DNA of 64,000 bases from Paratinospora sagittata (lineage: Eukaryota; Streptophyta; Magnoliopsida; Ranunculales; Menispermaceae). The notes under the pieces were generated by a model. The model was not told the origin of the DNA. It searched no databases and saw only the letters and a list, made by a program, of their open reading frames with translations. The translations under genes and the position numbers were made by a program. Positions 34,639 through 47,666 of this stretch are shown in pieces. The number at the start of each line of letters is the position of its first letter. The stretch's first letter is position 1. The stretch spans positions 15,101,001 to 15,165,000 of the forward strand of contig CM069597.1 in the NCBI GenBank assembly GCA_035771175.1, read 5' to 3'.

Positions 34639-35713
34639 TGAAAATCAAACGAAAAGAGATAAATAACTGAGGCAATAAGGTAGAAACAGATACAATAGGA
34701 ATCAAAGGATTAAAAAATGAACAGAGATCAAGATTTACCATAGGTTTGAAGATCTTATGCGAAAAGAAGTCGATTGAAGACAAAGGTGCAGAGGCAGTTT
34801 TGGAGCGATTCCTAGTAAGTTCTTGAAGGAGCGTCCTAGGGCATCAAATAGTGAAAGTGACAACTTAGTCACATAAGGCTCATGACACACACACACACAC
34901 ACACACACTTGTCGCACCCTATTGTCTAACGGTTGTTTAATATTTTTAATGTAGACCTATCAGCGTCTTCCTTATGACGAGTAGTTTTTGAGCAACTAAT
35001 GGCATCGGGCACATTAGCGTCCTCAAACACTGTAAGCATCCTCATGGATACTTATACTCTAAATAAACACAATTAAACAAACTTAAGAATAGTGCAGTTG
35101 AACAGTCAATATCAAAAAATATATTTCATCAACCAACCAACAATAGTTTAATCATGTGAACAAAATATTTGAACATTCTAAGCATGCCATGATTAAAATT
35201 TCTTTTCAACTTTAATAATTAGTGATTAATGTGTTTAAGAAATAATAGTAGTGGTGAGAGTAACTTTTATACCTTTGCATATTTTTGACTTTTACCTCAA
35301 GGTACTGAAAGTCCTCGACTTGTGCACTTTGTCTCTTTTTGAAGCAGCTGAGATAATTCATTATCTTCGTTCTCCATGCTAACTTCTTTCTCGACATTCT
35401 ATCTGGAGATTTTCCATTGAGCGTCCTGGATGTGCTTGTTGAGGATTGTTGACTCATTGTGTTTATATCAATAGCAACTTCATTTCAGTTCCTGCTTGGT
35501 GCATTTGCAAGAATGTTTTCTCTTTTGGACTAAGTTTCTAATCCACTCAAAACATAATTAAGTTCTTGAAAGCTAATTTATATTTTCAGTTTTTCGAAAA
35601 ACTGTTTAGAAAATATTCAACTAAAATAGAATGAGATATGGGTTTTCCAAAGTGTTCAAGTTCATTTACTAGATGTTTAAAACGTTGAAGGTTATCATGA
35701 ACTGACTCACTTT
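34639..35713 (-). other. CO1 internal DNA between gag remnant and extra ORF; pol absent
   Basis: In a copia element this interval should hold about 4 kb of protease-integrase-RT-RNase H; here about 1.07 kb holds none. It contains an (AC)12 run and several AGCGTCC motifs like those of the LTR hairpins (about 34963, 35018 and 35420). One open frame at 35212-35457 (minus, 81 codons, MSQQSSTSTSRTL) is basic and of unknown kind. Direct pol deletion fits best. Confidence 0.6.
34885..34908. repeat. (AC)12 microsatellite
   Basis: Pure dinucleotide run upstream of the CO1 extra ORF. Confidence 0.95.
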
Positions 35714-35972
35714 CTAAAACCCTAAAGTGATGAGCAACTCTTCTAATGTTCTAACAAGGTCTTTAGTTTCATCCTTTCCTTCCATGGTTTTTAAAAGATC
35801 AAATAACTCTTTTAAACTCCTTTCCCATGGTTCAACAGATTCAGCTAACATAGTTAGCTTATCATTCCATTTCTTTGGAAGCTTATCACAGAAGTACACT
35901 AGAGATATTTCTGCAAGTATTTCCCGATTCAGTTCTTGCATTCCAACAAGAATGGATTGATATATGTTGCAG
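35714..35972 (-). pseudogene. gag: CO1 gag remnant (copia type)
   Basis: About 85 codons contain LVYFCDKLPKKWNDKLTMLA and SLKELFDLLKTMEGKDETK. This pattern (LPxxWxxKxxxL, then a leucine-rich helix and a LIGSL-like step) is the end of the GAG/UBN2 domain of Ty1/copia elements. It is fused directly to LTR sequence at about 35972, so the gag N-terminus, leader and primer site are gone. No zinc knuckle is seen downstream. Confidence 0.55.
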
Positions 35973-37465
35973 TACAACTGTATCATATGAACTATCTTTC
36001 AAATTTCTCTTTTAGCAAGAATGATATAAATTAAATAAGTACTGAAAATTTGAGTGACAACAATTCAATCTTTCAAATGATTTTTCAAATAAAGATATAA
36101 ATTTAGCTCATAATGAAAATCATTTGAATAAGCAAAGTTTCAAAGAAAACTCTTTGAAAATAAAATAACTTAAACTTTTAGATCAAATGAAAATTCGACT
36201 AACTTTCAAAAGTGTTTTGGCTCAGAGAATTTTTGTGATTTTGCAAATGGTTAAGTGCTAGTATTTATAGACTTGTAGAGATGAAGTTGTTGTTCATTTG
36301 AATTTGAATTTTAAATTTGAACGTTTACTCACAACAGCTAGAATGTATCACGAAAATGACAACTGCACATTTCATGAACATTCTGATTATCTTCAGATTC
36401 ATGAATAAAGAAATTCTAAAAGAGGTGGTTCATGAATCAGAGGATATCTCTAACAAATCCAAAAAGTTGATTTTTGTATGAAAAATTATTCTAAAAAAGT
36501 GGCTAAAGAGGGTGTACATGTCAGAACAACGAAAATATCATTTTTGTCGTTGCGCTCATGGAGCATCAGCATCCTACCGAACAGTAAAGTGAGGGCGCTA
36601 ATGAATCGTAAGCGTCTTGACTTACTTTGACAACTAAACGACTTAAATCATGAGGGCGCTACTCGACAGTTAGCGTCCTTCATTATTTTAAAATTACTTA
36701 AATGTACGAGGGCGCTACTCACACGTAAGCATTCTGAAATTTTGAAATGATTTTAAAATATTATTGAGTGCGCTGAAGGATAGTAAGTGTCCTAAAAGTT
36801 ATTAAGTTGATTCTAAGGATGAGGGCGCTCCTATCTAGGTAGCGTCTTGACCGTTTTTTTACTTATAACTATCAGCGTCCTTAAAGATAGAAATCAATTA
36901 AAGACTAAGAGAACTCTCAGCGAGCTGAAACTAAGTCAGCGTCTTGACACTTTCAAAGGTTGACTAAAGGGAGGCCGCTACTTACAAGTAAGTGTTCTAA
37001 TGGATTAGTTCAATTCAACCTTGAGCGTCCTTATATTTTATCAGCATCCTTACTCATTAAGTCCAGGAGGACACTACTAAAACATTAACGTCCTGAAATA
37101 CTCTATAAAATTGGTTTTTAATTTCTCGATTAAATCTCGATAAAACATGAATAAAAACACGATTAAAATCATGATATTTTTTGATCAAATCAAATACTTT
37201 AAAAATCATAAAATACCTTTATATTGTGACGATCAAAATATGAAAATGATTAAATTTGGCTGAGAGTAAATTGATCGATAGACTTTACATTCTAAGTACT
37301 GATGGACTCAAAACTTTACTTGTGATATCCAATAGGCTTGTGAGCACAGTTCCTTGATCTTGATTCTTGATAAATCTGAAACACTTGACAAGATCATTAG
37401 ATACACAAATTAGAGATATTTGGAATCATCAAAACATTCATGTCATGGGGTTCATTGAGATAACA
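35973..37465 (-). repeat. CO1 5' LTR, missing its last 400 bp (1.49 kb)
   Basis: This stretch matches 5225-6707 in order and orientation. It starts TGTTATCTCAATG on the minus strand at 37465, followed outside by the ACTAG TSD. The end nearest gag, including R/U5 and primer site, is deleted. Confidence 0.85.
36560..37110. repeat. imperfect hairpin array, CO1 5' LTR
   Basis: Copy of the GGGCGCTACT..AGCGTCC array of 5815-6345, with independent base changes; some hairpins are better kept here (for example near 36660-36680). Confidence 0.7.
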
Positions 37466-39253
37466 ACTAGTCTCACCCTCATCTGTTGATAACTTAGCCA
37501 ATCTCTTTAGTCCAGTGATCGTAGCCAACCTACCCCTAGTAGTTGGCTTTTCTTAGGCATTGACTCCGTACACAATTGTTGGATATCCTGGGATATGAAA
37601 CACATTTCTTTTGGCAAAGAAATCCACATGGGCGTGGTATGCTGCTAGTCAATCCATACCCAACAAAACATCAAACTCTAGGAATTCTAGGACTCTCATA
37701 TCCACAGGTTTTCCATTTCCCCAATCTTAACTATGCACCCATAACATATAAGATTAGCATAAACTTTATTCCCTGCAATTACACTCAACATTAACATTGA
37801 TTTCGCCTTAACCGGCGTCAAACACAACATTTCAACCATTTTACCATAATAAAGGACAATGTGGAACCATAATCAATCAGGGTGTACATAAATCGACCAC
37901 AAATGTTAACCATACCTTCAATCAGGTCTTTCGTTGCTCCTGAGTTTGGGATAACAACAACATGAGTCGTCTCTCTAACATAAGGTTGAGTAGTATGACT
38001 GGAACCTGTTGCTGCTATTGGAGCATAGGGACAATAATTTTTCTTATGCCCTGGCTGACCGCATCGATATCAAGTATAAGGAAATGTCGTTGTACTGCCA
38101 GCCTATGATGAACTAGACTGTGCCCCTAAACTCTGAATCCCTGATCCTCTACCTCAACCCTCAGGCTTCTGTTGGTTCTGTTGGACTGGAGGTCCTTTAA
38201 CTGATATATGAGACTGCTGCGGTGCTGAAAGTACAACACTTTGGGGTGGTCCCATTACTATACTGCCAGTGTCTCCTCTGGTACCCATTCCACTTTATGG
38301 TGTCTCAGATCTGGCCCTCTTATCAATTCCCGATTTTTTTCCATAGTTATTCTTCCGCTCTATTTCCTAGAGTGATTACTGTTCTGTGATACCGTCAGCT
38401 GGGAAACGACAACCTGGGTGGTCACAACGGGTACATCTGTTTGCTCAGCAAGCTCAAAATTCTGAGCCTTGTTCACTGCTTCACTATATGATGTTAATCC
38501 CAGGGTGGTCAGTACCTTCTTTATATCTTGTCTCAATCCCCCTATGAACCGTTTTGTCTTCTAAGCCTTTGTGTCCACTAGATTTGGGCAGAAGACTGAC
38601 AAGTCAACGAACTTCTCCTCATATTCCCTAATAGTCATGGTTCCTTGCTTAAGTTCAAGGAATTCTTTGCTTTTTTCGATTAATCTTTGCATCTGGACAA
38701 TAGTGCTTATAAAATACTACCTTTAATACTGCCCATGTCTTAATCTCACCCTCAAGGCGTAAGACTCCTTCCCACCACCGTAAGGCCTTTCCAATCAACT
38801 TATTAGCTGATAAAAGCACCTTGGATTCCTCATCTAACTTCAGAGTTTTGTGTATTCTTCCAATCTCTCGAATCCAATCCTCGGCCTGTACTAGGGTCAA
38901 GGTACCAGAAAATGAAGGAAAATTGTGCTTCCGAAATTGGTCAAAGAGTAGTGCAGCCCTGACTTTACTACAGCTGCAATAGATTGTATCTGTGCTGGAG
39001 CCTGGATGGGAACAAGCTCAACCACTGGTGCTACTACCCGTTCAAGAGTGAGGGTAGCTGTATGAGATTGCTGCCCCTGAGACCTGATAAATGCCAAAAC
39101 CTCTTGCATCTGTTTACTCTTCATCTGCAGTTGTTGGTTATGAGGTAGCACCATCTCTTGAAGAGGCCTAATCTTCTCGTCGTCGGTTTCCCTTTAACCC
39201 TGATTAGTTACTCTACCACCTTTAGGTCTTGGTGTTCTTCACCCTCGCCTCAT
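37466..39253 (-). pseudogene. gag: GY1 gag and protease
   Basis: On the minus strand the ATG at 39251-39253 (MRRG then TGA) opens a gag with a Gln-rich N-terminal part. Its capsid core has QAEDWIREIGRIHKTLKLDE and ALRWWEGVL. A CCHC-like knuckle near 38050-38090 reads RCGQPGHKKNYC, with the first Cys pair degraded by a stop. The protease remnant near 37860 reads TLIDYGSTLSF. There are many stops and shifts. The coding is cut at 37466 by CO1 and resumes at 4824. Confidence 0.75.
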
Positions 39254-39459
39254 CACTGAGAAAAGCAGGAATCTCATGTCAGAGGACTAGATTTAGATTT
39301 CGACCAAGTCAGAGGAAAATAACTTGTTCATGTTGCTAAACTAGCACATATATCACTTATCAAAACATAGAACTTGAGACTTATGTTTCTAATCCTAGCC
39401 TAGACTTATTCAGTATACAAGTCACACAACCCTAGGCTCCAAAGGTCTTTAAACCTAGA

Positions 39460-39471
39460 GCTCTGATACCA
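39460..39471 (-). other. GY1 primer binding site (tRNA-iMet)
   Basis: The minus strand reads TGGTATCAGAGC two bases after the LTR end at 39474. Confidence 0.85.
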
Positions 39472-39473
39472 AC

Positions 39474-40330
39474 TGTTACGACCCCTCTTCCAAAATTCCA
39501 GATAGGCGAGTTGCCTGGGCTAGCACTCAACACTGAGCACTAGTAACCCTACACACATACCACCTATACAAATTTCATACAAGATGTCTACTCCATATCA
39601 CATTAAACTAAATCCCTGAACAAGTCCACTAGGCATAAATTTGAACAAAAATAATTAAATTCTATATTGACCATAACATGTTAAACCATAAGTCTCATAA
39701 TATCTAATAAAGTCCACACAAAGTTTGTGGAAGTATGAAAGCCAAATAAACGGGTTTAGTCAACCCAACTCAATCCATACATGACTTAAATGTCCAAATA
39801 AAATTAGAGTACCGAACAAGAAATAATAAAACCTATTCATGTCCTATACTACAGCCGCATCGACTATACTCACTTCTGATCCAAGTGAGTTGTCTGATCA
39901 CAACACGACTCCCTTACCCTTGTCTAGGGCGCTAGAAGAACCTGCAAGATGTGAAAAAAAATGGGGTGAGCTAAAAAGCCCAGTGAAATGATATCGCACA
40001 CTATCGTCATATACTCATCAATAATTTAAAACAATGCATGAAATAACAAATCAGATGATGAATATGCAACAATTCAAGTAGAAAAGTTTATACAAGTCAA
40101 ATATTATTTAATTCCAAAATAAAGTCGTATCCATGGAAAAGGCACTTCTTGGACCCACGTAGTTCAATTCCCGACACTACGCTTATACCAAGATTATCGA
40201 ACTCTAGGCGTAATGACTTGGCACAATCAACCTCATGCCTATTATATCCTAGAACCACTCCATAGTCTTATGTTGAAAATATAATCATCTAGGTCATGGC
40301 CAAAACCTAGGAACATTGCCACACCTCAAC
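39474..40330 (-). repeat. GY1 5' LTR, 3' part (857 bp)
   Basis: Minus-strand LTR ending CGTAACA at 39474. The upstream part of the LTR is cut off at 40330 by the GY3-1 insertion, so only the R/U5-side section lies in the window. The 5 bp at the cut are TCAAC (40326-40330), and the rest should follow another TCAAC to the right of the window. Confidence 0.75.
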
Positions 40331-43067
40331 TGTAACGCCCGTACCTTAAGATGACGTCAATTAGACCCGTAGAGTACCCGTATATGTATTTGATGCTCGA
40401 CACATGTTGGTTCGAGTGTCTTTGCATGCTTTTAAGTTGTTTAATGTGTGCGTAAAGTTTCAGAATGATGTCGAAACATGTCAAAAATGGTGTTTTGGAA
40501 CAGTGGAGCTCGCATGATGGAGGAAGAAATTTATGTTACCAATTACATAATTGGCCTGATCTCCTAGATCCGTTATCCAATTGAGCTGACATTTTGTCAG
40601 ATCATTCTTCTCTAATAGAGCTACATTATGAATGGTGAAGATCTTGGACGGAGTTGTGAACTGTGAGATATAAGACTCCAAACACTGTTTCTCGGATTTC
40701 CAAATGTTTTTACGCAGTTTTGATCAAACGGTTGGATCTTGCAATTCCATTGTTGGATTGAGCTGAAATTTTACCATAATGTTGGTAACTGACTTATAAA
40801 ACCCTTGTACGGTTAAGATATTAAATTGGTGAGTCATTTTCCAAGAAAGTAATTATCTAAATGCAAGTAATTGCAGCAGGAAAATTGTTCCTGTTAGTTA
40901 AGTGTATTTTTTTCATGTGGGCTCAAAAGTTTTCTATAAAAGCAACCAACTCGTTTTTTTTAGCTCACTTGATCTTTTTTTCACATTGAAGAAAGGGAAA
41001 GGAGCTTGGAGGATAAGAAAAGAAGGGGAGAAGAGAAATGAGAGAGAAAATGCTAGGGTCTGGATGATTCTTGCCCAAAATCCCTCCAAGATATCAATTT
41101 CCTTCTCATTTTCTTCCCTCTATCTCTTTCTTGTGTATTTGCAAACTAATTTTTGACCTAGGGTTTCTATGAATCCCGAAATTTTAGGGTTATTGACCTA
41201 GGGTTTACATGTATGGGCTATTTTATGCTTGTGTCTTCATGTTAATGACCTTCCCTAACCTTAACCAACACCTAAGGGGTATTTTCTATCTATGAATCCC
41301 AAAATTAAGGGAGTGGTTAAAAATCAATGTTAGACTTAGGCTTTGATTTTGTGATATGTGTATCTAGATGGTATGGGGAGTCCATAAATGGTAAACCCCC
41401 AATTTCTAACAAGAAATTGGTGGGGTTTCATGGATTTGACCTAAACTAAGATTTTAGACCTAGGACTTACTATTCAAATTACATGTGATTTATGATGAAT
41501 GCATGGGTATATATGGATGTATGGCACTCCAAATTACTGATTTTGATTAGTGGAAACACTAGTGTAGAGAAAATTTGGCCTAGGCTATGCAATTTGGCAA
41601 TTTCCATGCGATTTGGGGATTTGCATGTAATTTGAGGATTTGGCCCAAATTGGGGATTTTGAATTAAACTTGGCCAATTAATGAAATTGACTTGATAAAT
41701 AGTCTAATTGACCCTAATTCTAATTGAATGTCATGTATTGTAGTGGTTGGATCATGGGGATCAACCTATTACATTCAATTGGGTAAATCATGGGTTAAAT
41801 TGATATTAATTGGTTGAATTGAGCAATATGGGATTTGGCTCATGTGTATAACCAATTTAGGAACTTAATTGGCTATGAAATTGGGTTTGGACATGGTTGT
41901 TGAGCATACTTTTAACTAATTTTAGTATTGTATGAACCATGTTTCATGTAGGGGTTGTGGGGGATCTAAGTAACCCGAATAGGCCAATTGGAGATTAAAG
42001 TACTCGGGGTGATTTTGTGGCTTTCTAGTGCTTCTTGGATTGGAATTGGATTGGTTAGGTCTAGCCAATAAAGAGTGAATGTTTCTTTTACTTTTGAATC
42101 CTATATGTGGCATTTTAGTATAAAATGTTTTAAATGATTGTATAATGTAGTTTGCATGATTTATTGAGTTCATGAACTGTATTTGAGCATAGTCAGTTGG
42201 GAAAGCAGTTGAGTTATGTGCATTCCCTAAGCTTGGGATTTCTTATGGAATCCCATTAGGCCGACCAAAAATCCTCAATTGTGGACCTTGCAAAAGTTTT
42301 CTATGGGTTGGTTTGTTGGATTCGCCTAAACATGGTACTTGCCTCGGTGGGCAAATTCTATGGTTCATGCAATCCTAGGAATCCTAATAGATACGGGTAA
42401 GAAATTGGTCGGGCATGGGTTTCGCGCACACATGACCCTTGTATTGATTCTTACTCAGGAGGTGTTTAGGTTTCATATGCATGTTTATAAATGATATGTA
42501 TTGTCTTGTTTATGACATGATACATTAAATTGGCATGTATGTAGTCTTGGTCACTCTCATGATTATTTAAATGGTTTTAATGATCTTTCAATGTTTTAAT
42601 TAAATGCATATATATGTTGCCACTTATATAGAACATTTACTGAGCTTGTTGTAGCTCACCCTCATCCTTATCTTTTCAAGACCTACTAGGAAGGTGAAGG
42701 GGAAAGCTTAGCTGCGAAGCGTCCCCATACTTTTGTTGACGTACGTGTTAGTACTTTTTCGCATTTATTTTGATAAATCGTACTATGTAACACCTAATAC
42801 TTGTACTTCACATTTAGATGAGTTTGTATTTATGGTGAAGTATATTTTGTACTTTTGAACACTATGGACTTGAAATTTTTTTTTTTTGTCTGGTTGTCAT
42901 TTTGTTATGTTTTTTTTTATGATCTTATTTTACGTCCATGTGTTTATTGTTGTGTATTTGGAATTATGGTATGTTTTAGAAGGCTTATCGGGATACCGTG
43001 TATGTCGAGGGAGGATATACACTGGGTTCCCTGCCGATCATGAAGTCATAACTCGTGGGTCGTGACA
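40331..43067 (+). repeat. GY3-1 5' LTR (2.74 kb)
   Basis: Starts TGTAACGCCCGTACC and ends GGGTCGTGACA. Related along its length to 44836-47466 and, inverted, to GY3-solo. No coding content found. Confidence 0.85.
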
Positions 43068-43071
43068 ATTT

Positions 43072-43083
43072 TGGTATCAGAGC
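43072..43083 (+). other. GY3-1 primer binding site (tRNA-iMet)
   Basis: TGGTATCAGAGC four bases after the LTR end. Confidence 0.85.
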
Positions 43084-43264
43084 GAGTATTTTAGATTTAA
43101 AATCCTTAAAAAGAATAAAAGACTTACAAGATATTATGATTTCTTTTATGGGTATGATTATGGGAACTATCTTAGGGATAACAACTCCAATGGATTCTGT
43201 TTCTGATGGACTTTTCCTTATTTGTGAATTTCAGATTTACAAGAGAGGGAATTCAATACCAACC

Positions 43265-44835
43265 ATGGACCTGAATGAGCGCTTTAGGCAGATTGAGACC
43301 TTAGTAGCTGCTCTGACCCAGATACAGCAGCAACAGACTCAGATTCTCGCATTGCTTACCCAGGTCCAGGATAACAGGCAGTCGCAGCCAGGTGTTCCAG
43401 TTGAGGGGGAGCAAAGTTGTGTTGGCATGGCCGTGGGGGATGAGGCTGGACCAGCTGAGGTTCGTGCCGATGTTCATGCTAATGTCCAAGCTGAGGTTTA
43501 GGTTGAGGTACCGATTGAGGCTGTCGGTATTCCCGAGTAGAGGACTGAGTCAGAGCGTTATGAGAGGGTCATGAAGGCCTTCCGGATCAGAGGCTCGATG
43601 GAGTTTACTAGAGGCCTTTGCATTAAGATAGCTGATAGGCGGCTCAGGCGGATGGAGACTATCTTCAGTGACATGCAGGCTTCTGAGGCTGACAGAGTAA
43701 GGTTGGCTAGGTTCAAGCTTGTCGATAGGGCTAATGATTGGTGGCTGAGACTGGACCGCATGGCCGATGAGATTCACACATGGACCAGGTTTAAAGAACT
43801 TTTTCTACGAGGTGTTCTACCCAAGATCAGAGCGCGATCAGAGGAGGATCGAGTTCATGCACTTGACCCAGGGCAGTCGGTCAGTGAGGTAGTATGAGCA
43901 GGATTTTAACCGCTTGCCACTCTTCGCTCCTGAGATGGTGTCGATTGACTACCTTCGCATGTAGAGGATACGAGATGGGTTTCGTGACCGTATCCGTCAG
44001 GGTGTTCAGACTTACACCCAAGCAATGTTACAGGCCGCTGACTTTGAGACTGGAGAGGCTCACTCCCAAATGAGGACGTCAATCACAATACATGCACCTA
44101 TAGTTCCTTCTGGACAAACACAACCAGTGGGGTCAGCGGTTTAGTTTTATGCTAAGAAGAGCCGAAAATATAAGATGTTGAGGTTTGGTAGCAGTGAGTA
44201 CGAGGTATCAGTAACCTCCGCTCCAGTGTCAATTGCATCACTAGTTCCAGGCCAGAGTGTGCAGATGTCAGGCAGGCCCCAGCAATAGCAGAGTTCGGCT
44301 AGGCACAGTGGACAACAGATAGCCAGAGCAGAGTCGCAGGCTGTATCATCAGCGCCCAGGGCACCAAGGTCGATTGTATGTTTCGAGTGCGGTGTCCTTG
44401 GGCAAAAGAGGAATGAGTGTCCACGCAGAGTTTTTGCTACACAATTCAGTCCTACGCCAGTTGCTACTAGGGAGCAAGCCCGAGCTGTTACACAAGTAGA
44501 TCCAAAGGCTAACAAGCAATTGATCGAATGTACTATCACCATTTGCGATTCTTTGATGTATGTCTTGATTGATGCTGGTTCTACTCTGTCTTTTATTTCT
44601 GGTAGTGTGGTAGATAGATTGAGATTGTCTACTGTTAGGATTAGTACGCCGTTGATTTTGAGTACGGCGGCTGGTGAAAGGGTTTACCCTAACATGGTAT
44701 GTGTGGGATGAATGGAGATTCAAGGGCCACAAGATGTCTGTCGAACTTAGAGTTCTACGAGTTCGATGCCATTTTGGGTATGGATTGACTGGCAGCATAT
44801 CACAGTCACATTGGCTGCTTCGGCAGGAGGGTTGT
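43265..44835 (+). pseudogene. gag: GY3-1 gag and start of protease
   Basis: The ATG at 43265 starts MDLNERFRQIETLVAALTQI with a Gln-rich helix. The gag core follows (RRMETIFSDMQASEADRVRL, ANDWWLRLD, WTRFKELFL), with stops near 43501 and 43540 and a frame change near 43855. The knuckle is CFECGVLGQKRNEC, where the His is Gln. The protease site [20 protein letters not shown] (about 44560-44620) is followed by a shift at about 44708. GY3-2 then cuts the gene at 44835 after the HIGCF-equivalent region. Ala replaces the usual Ser/Thr in the DxG triad. Confidence 0.8.
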
Positions 44836-47466
44836 TGTAACGCCCGTACCTTAGGATGACGTCTGCGTATAAGAATTTGATGCTCGACACGTGCTAGTTC
44901 GAGTGACTTTGCATGCTTTTAATTTGTTTAATGTGTGCATAAAGTTTCGGAATGATGTCGAAACATGTCGAAAACGGTGTTTTAGAACAGTGGAGCTCGC
45001 TCCATGGAGGAAAAAATCTCTGTCACCGATTTTATAAATGACTTGATCTCCTAGATCCGTGGTCCGATTGAGTGAAATTTTTGTCGGATTATTCTTCTCT
45101 GATAGATCTTCATTATGAACGGTGAAGATCTTGATCGGAGTTATCTACTATGAGTTATAAGACTCAAAACACTATTTTACGAATTTGCGAATTTACTTCC
45201 GCAGTTTTGATCAAACGGTTGGATCTATCAATTCCACCGTTGGATTGATCCGAACTTTTACCTAAATGTTAGTAACAGACTCATAAAACTTTTGAACAGT
45301 TAAGATGTTAAAGTGGTCAGTCGTTTGCAATAAATTAATTATCTAAGAGCAAGTAATCGCAGCAGAAAAAACTGTTTCTTTTTATTTAAGTTTATTTTTT
45401 CATGTGGGCCCAATTTTTTTTTTTATAAAACAACCAACTCATTTTTTTTAGCTCACTTGCTCATTTTTTCACATTGAAGAGAGGGAAAGTAGCTTGGAGG
45501 AGAGGAAAAGATGGGAAGAAGAGAAAGGAGAGAGAAAAGGCTAGGGTTTGGATGATTCTTGCCCAAAATTCCTCCAAGGTATCAATTTCTTTCTCATTTT
45601 CTTCTTTCTATCTCTTTCATGTGTGTTTGCAAGCTTAATTTTGGTGTAGGGTTGTATGAATCTTGGAATTTAAGGGAGTGGTGAGAAAACCAATGTTGGA
45701 ATTAGGCTTTGATTTTGAGATATGTTAATCTAGATGGCATGGGGAGTCTATAAATGGTAAAACCCCCAATTTCTAATAAGAAATTGGTGGGGTTTCATGG
45801 TTTTTACCTAAACTAGAAATTTAGACCTAGGGTTTACTATTCAAATATACATGTGATTTATGATGAATGCATGGGTAATTGTGGATGTATGACACTCCAA
45901 ATTACTGATTTTGATTAGTGGATACCCTATGGTAGAGTAATTTTGACCTAGGCTATGTAATTTGGCAATTTCCATGTGATTTGGGGATTTTTGCCCAAAT
46001 TGAGGCTTTTGACCCAAATCAAGTCAATTGATAAAATTGACTTGGGGATTGTTTAATAGGACCTAAATTGTGTAGAATCATGGGTTTAGAATGTTTGAAC
46101 CTATGCTAAATTAATATGACTTAGTTCATTTTGACTTTATGTTTTGTATTGGCCTAAATTGGGGATTTTGACCAAGACTTAGTCAATTGATGAAATTGAC
46201 TTGATGTATATAGTCTAATTGACCCTAATTATGATTGAATTTCATGTATATTGGTGGTTGGATCATGGGATAAACCTATGACATTCAATTTGGGTCAATC
46301 TTGGTTTAATTTGAGTTTAAATGATCAAATTGGGCAATATGGAATTTGTCTCAAGGGGGCGTAACCAATTTAGAATCTAATTGACTTTTGATTTGGGTTT
46401 AAGCATGGGTTTTTGGCGCACTTACAGGCGGATTTTCAGTTTGTGTAAACCATGTTATTTTTAGGGTTTTGTGATTGATCTAGAACCCATATAGTCGAAT
46501 GGAGAGTTGTGGTGATTGGATTGGAATTGGATTGGCTAGACTTAGCCAATCAAGTGTGAGTGTTGTTTTACTTTTGGATTAATTATATGTGGCATTGTAG
46601 TATAGAAATGTTTTAAATGCTTATGTATTATGGTATGCACGTTTTAATATTCCATGAAATATATTTGAGCATAATCAGTGGGATGACAATTTGGGTTAAG
46701 GCTCCTAGTTGGGGTTTCCTTTTTGGGAATTCTCGTAAGTCTAGCGGTGATCCCAGTTGTGTACCTGGCAGAGGGTTTTATGGCTTGTGTATAGGTAGGT
46801 TAGTTTAGGCTAATCTTACGTGCTGCACAACCCCAGAAATCCTATTAGAATATGAGTATTGTGTGTGTGTTCAGAAGCTGTGTGTCGCGCACTAGCCCTT
46901 TGATCCCCGTACTCAGGAGGTGTTAGGATTGATATGCATTGTCATACGTATGACATGATGCATTTATGTTAGCATGTATGTAATCTTATTTCATCATCAT
47001 GATTTTGCCATATTTTTATAAATGCACGAATATGCCACTTGTAAATGACATTCACTGAGCTTGCTGTAGCTCACACCTCACCCTTTTCTTTCAGGATCTG
47101 ATAGAAAGGGGAAAGGAAAGGCTTGATTGCGGAGCGTCCCTTGATTTTGATTGATGTAGGTGTTGTACATTTATTTTTGTATTTTGATATTATGTACATA
47201 ATAACACCTAGTATTTGTATATTTAACACATAGATGAGATGTGTTGGGTTGTATTATTTTGTGGACTTTGGAATTTTATTTTTGGTGAATTTGGAGATGT
47301 AATATGTTTATTCATTGTTGATCATGTTTAGATGGATTTTATATCAGGTTTGTGTTTTATTGGGAATCGTATTTAAATTAGGCTGACGGGACGCCGAGCG
47401 TACCGATGGAGGGTATACTCGAGGGTTCTATGCCGGGCATGACGTCACGTATGGTGGGTCATGTCA
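44836..47466 (+). repeat. GY3-2 5' LTR (2.63 kb)
   Basis: Starts TGTAACGCCCGTACC and ends GGGTCATGTCA (terminal GACA changed to GTCA). Divergent from the GY3-1 LTR by many small indels, so the two are not sister LTRs of one insertion. Confidence 0.85.
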
Positions 47467-47470
47467 ACTT

Positions 47471-47482
47471 TGGTATCAGAGA
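47471..47482 (+). other. GY3-2 primer binding site, degraded
   Basis: TGGTATCAGAGA, one mismatch to the initiator-tRNA-Met site, four bases after the LTR. Confidence 0.75.
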
Positions 47483-47666
47483 GAGTGTTTTAGGTTTAAA
47501 ATCCTTAAAAAGAATAAAAGAATTATATGATATTATGATTGCTTTTATGAGTATGATTATGGGTAGTTATCTTAGGGATAATTTCTCCTAGATTGTGATC
47601 CTGATTGAGCTCTTCCTTATTTGTGAATTTCAGATATTTACAAGAGAGGAAAGGGCAGGATCAGCC

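Larger units (their letters stand above)
4825..37465 (-). mobile_element. CO1: SIRE/Maximus-like Ty1/copia element, expanded to 32.6 kb by four nested inserts
   Basis: Both outer ends are LTR termini (TGTTATC start on the minus strand at 37465, CAACA end at 4825). The flanking 5 bp are ACTAG on both sides (4820-4824 and 37466-37470), a perfect TSD. GY1 protease coding joins in frame across the site. Subtracting GY2, GY3-solo, SL and TK-B leaves about 7.9 kb: a truncated 5' LTR, a gag remnant, a roughly 940-codon extra ORF in pieces, a purine tract and a 3' LTR. No protease, integrase, RT or RNase H of copia type is visible, so the element depended on others or lost pol after or before insertion. 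Copia assignment rests on the purine tract, the gag remnant and the extra ORF. Confidence 0.85.
40331..44835 (+). mobile_element. GY3-1: Ty3/gypsy element inserted in the GY1 LTR, itself interrupted by GY3-2
   Basis: It has an LTR (40331-43067), a primer site, gag and a protease that stops at 44835 exactly at the TGTAACG start of a second LTR of the same family. An insertion of GY3-2 into the GY3-1 protease explains this better than tandem recombination, because the interior is cut mid-gene. Expected TSDs whose partners lie beyond the window: TCAAC for GY3-1 and GTTGT for GY3-2. Confidence 0.8.
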
